Shown here: in pieces, positions 40,160-41,876 of the stretch
Position numbering within the stretch: position 1 is the stretch's first letter
Layout: every line of letters begins with the position of its first letter
DNA from: Burkholderiaceae bacterium
GTDB lineage: Bacteria; Pseudomonadota; Gammaproteobacteria; Burkholderiales; Burkholderiaceae_C
Assembly (NCBI GenBank): GCA_031285125.1
Contig: JAITWT010000183.1
Coordinates: 1-41,876, forward strand
Length of the DNA: 41,876 bases
Direction: 5' to 3'
Made by a program: the position numbers and the translations under genes
The notes under the pieces: model-generated
Databases searched by the model: none
Told to the model about the DNA's origin: nothing
What the model saw: the letters and a program-made list of their open reading frames with translations, nothing else

Positions 40160-40948
40160 ATGGCACTTGACACACAAACCATCGAAAAAATAGCCGAACA
40201 TCTGGAGTCTGCTGAACGCGAAGTCCGCGACGTTACCAAAGTCACCGACGACTACCCGGACATGAGTTGGGACGACGCCTACGCGATTCAGGACACCCTG
40301 CGCGCGCGCAAGGAGGCGCGCGGCCACAAAACCGTCGGCCTCAAGTGCGGCCTGACCTCGCACGCCAAGATGAAGCAAATGGGCGTGGCCGCGCCGTGCT
40401 TCGGCTTCGTCAGCGAGTACATGAACTGCCCGGACGGCGGCGAGATTGATTGCGCCAGGCTGATCCACCCGAAGGTCGAGGCCGAAATCTGCGTCGTCAC
40501 CAAAGCCGCGTTGCGCGGGCCGGGCTGCCACGTCGGCGCGGTGCTGGCGGCGATTGATTTCGTGATCCCCGGCGTCGAGATCATCGACAGCCGCTACCGC
40601 GATTTCAAATTCGACTTGAAGAGCGTGATTGCCGACAACACCTCGGCTGCGCGTTTCGTGCTCGGCGGCAGGCCGCGCAACGCCGATGAACTGGACCTGC
40701 GCACGCTCGGCGTGGTGCTGGAGAAGAACGGCAAGATCGTCGCGCTGGCCGCAGGCGCTGCCGTGCTCGGCCACCCGGCGGCTGCGGTCGCCATGCTGGT
40801 CAACCACCTGGGTGCGCGCGGTCAGGAACTGCCTGCGGGCAGCCTGGTCATGACCGGCGGCGTGACCGAGGCCATCGCGGTGCAGGCGGGCGACCACATC
40901 AACGTGCGTGTTCAGGAACTGGGCTCGGTGAGCCTGCGTTTCGTTTGA
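40160..40948 (+). CDS. dmpH: 4-oxalocrotonate (2-oxo-3-hexenedioate) decarboxylase (DmpH-like)
   Basis: [54 protein letters not shown]...[12 protein letters not shown]...[31 protein letters not shown]. Confidence 0.9.
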   Translation: MALDTQTIEKIAEHLESAEREVRDVTKVTDDYPDMSWDDAYAIQDTLRARKEARGHKTVGLKCGLTSHAKMKQMGVAAPCFGFVSEYMNCPDGGEIDCARLIHPKVEAEICVVTKAALRGPGCHVGAVLAAIDFVIPGVEIIDSRYRDFKFDLKSVIADNTSAARFVLGGRPRNADELDLRTLGVVLEKNGKIVALAAGAAVLGHPAAAVAMLVNHLGARGQELPAGSLVMTGGVTEAIAVQAGDHINVRVQELGSVSLRFV

Positions 40949-40961
40949 GAAGGAATGGCCC

Positions 40962-41876
40962 ATGACCCGCAAAGTCAAATGCGCCCTGATCGGCCCCGGC
41001 AACATCGGCACCGATCTGCTGGCCAAGCTGCAACGCAGCCCGGTGCTGGAACCGGCCTGGATGGTTGGCATCGACCCCACTTCCGACGGTCTGGCGCGCG
41101 CCCGCGAGATGGGCATCAAAACCACCGCCGAGGGCGTCGATGGCCTGGTGCCGCACATCAAGACCGACGGCGTGCAGATCGTGTTCGACGCCACCAGCGC
41201 CTACGTGCACGCCGAGAACTCGCGTAAGGTCAACGCCCAGGGCGCGATGATGATTGACCTCACGCCCGCGGCCATCGGTCCCTACTGCGTGCCGCCGGTG
41301 AACCTGCGCGAGCACGTGGGGCGGCGCGAGATGAACGTCAACATGGTCACCTGCGGCGGCCAGGCCACGATCCCGATGGTCGCGGCGGTGGCGCGCGTGC
41401 AGCCCGTGACTTACGGCGAAATCATCGCCACCGTCTCGTCGCGTTCGGCGGGGCCGGGCACGCGCAAGAACATCGACGAGTTCACGCGCACCACCGCGGG
41501 CGCGGTCGAGAAGATCGGCGGCGCGAAGAAGGGCAAGGCCATCATCATCATCAACCCGGCCGAGCCGCCGCTCATCATGCGCGACACGGTACATTGCCTG
41601 GTCGAAGGCGCGCCCGACGAGGCGGCCATCACGCAATCCATCCACGCCATGATCGCCGAGGTGCGCCAGTACGTGCCGGGCTACCGGCTGGTCAACGGGC
41701 CGGTGTTCGACGGCCACCGCGTCTCGGTCTTTCTGGAGGTGGAGGGTTTGGGCGACTACCTGCCCAAGTACGCGGGCAACCTCGACATCATGACCGCCGC
41801 CGCCGCGCGCACCGCCGAGATGTTCGCCGAAGAAATTCTCAAGGGCGCGCTGGTTCTTGAGCCTGTCGCGGCTTGA
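40962..41876 (+). CDS. dmpF: Acetaldehyde dehydrogenase (acylating), DmpF-like
   Basis: [48 protein letters not shown]...[15 protein letters not shown]...[22 protein letters not shown]. Confidence 0.96.
   Translation: MTRKVKCALIGPGNIGTDLLAKLQRSPVLEPAWMVGIDPTSDGLARAREMGIKTTAEGVDGLVPHIKTDGVQIVFDATSAYVHAENSRKVNAQGAMMIDLTPAAIGPYCVPPVNLREHVGRREMNVNMVTCGGQATIPMVAAVARVQPVTYGEIIATVSSRSAGPGTRKNIDEFTRTTAGAVEKIGGAKKGKAIIIINPAEPPLIMRDTVHCLVEGAPDEAAITQSIHAMIAEVRQYVPGYRLVNGPVFDGHRVSVFLEVEGLGDYLPKYAGNLDIMTAAAARTAEMFAEEILKGALVLEPVAA

Noticed and set aside
39407-41194. 595-aa minus-strand ORF across dmpE/dmpH/dmpF
   Set aside because: Antisense to three clear catabolic genes and spans the palindrome; no domain recognised.
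1-41876. CRISPR arrays, prophage, IS elements, toxin-antitoxin or defence islands
   Set aside because: Looked for regularly spaced repeats, transposase/integrase motifs and known defence domains; none could be supported.

Overview
This is a GC-rich proteobacterial chromosomal segment whose gene content suggests Betaproteobacteria (Burkholderiales-like). Most of it is conserved housekeeping: divergent ppsA/ppsR, dapA-bamC-MBL hydrolase, a GntR regulator, rep helicase, purU, an omega-aminotransferase, a FAH-family protein, hpf-ptsN-hprK, a split pntAA-pntAB-pntB transhydrogenase, mscL, the bc1 complex petABC, sspA-sspB, tRNA-Thr(TGT), psd, grpE-dnaK-dnaJ, aroQ and a CBS protein. Two parts look accessory. 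One is an adjacent pair at ~20.6-24.8 kb: an OatA-like acyltransferase with an SGNH domain, and a separate secreted SGNH esterase. The other is a LysR-controlled meta-cleavage (catechol lower-pathway) operon at the right end, with XylT-type ferredoxin, HMS dehydrogenase, hydratase, decarboxylase and acetaldehyde dehydrogenase. I see no CRISPR array, prophage, IS transposase or clear new defence system. The best unexplained signals are: (i) a 100-bp palindromic repeat plus a second hairpin at one junction of the catabolic operon; (ii) a XylT-type ferredoxin with no catechol 2,3-dioxygenase next to it, behind a BenM/CatR-like regulator with a GTAC-N7-GTAT site; (iii) paired inverted motifs 53 bp apart upstream of an orphan GntR gene; (iv) mutually exclusive hairpins before sspA; (v) a dyad-rich ~400-bp gap between hpf and ptsN; (vi) two dyads upstream of pntAA. 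All calls are from reading the sequence and supplied translations; no database search was run.
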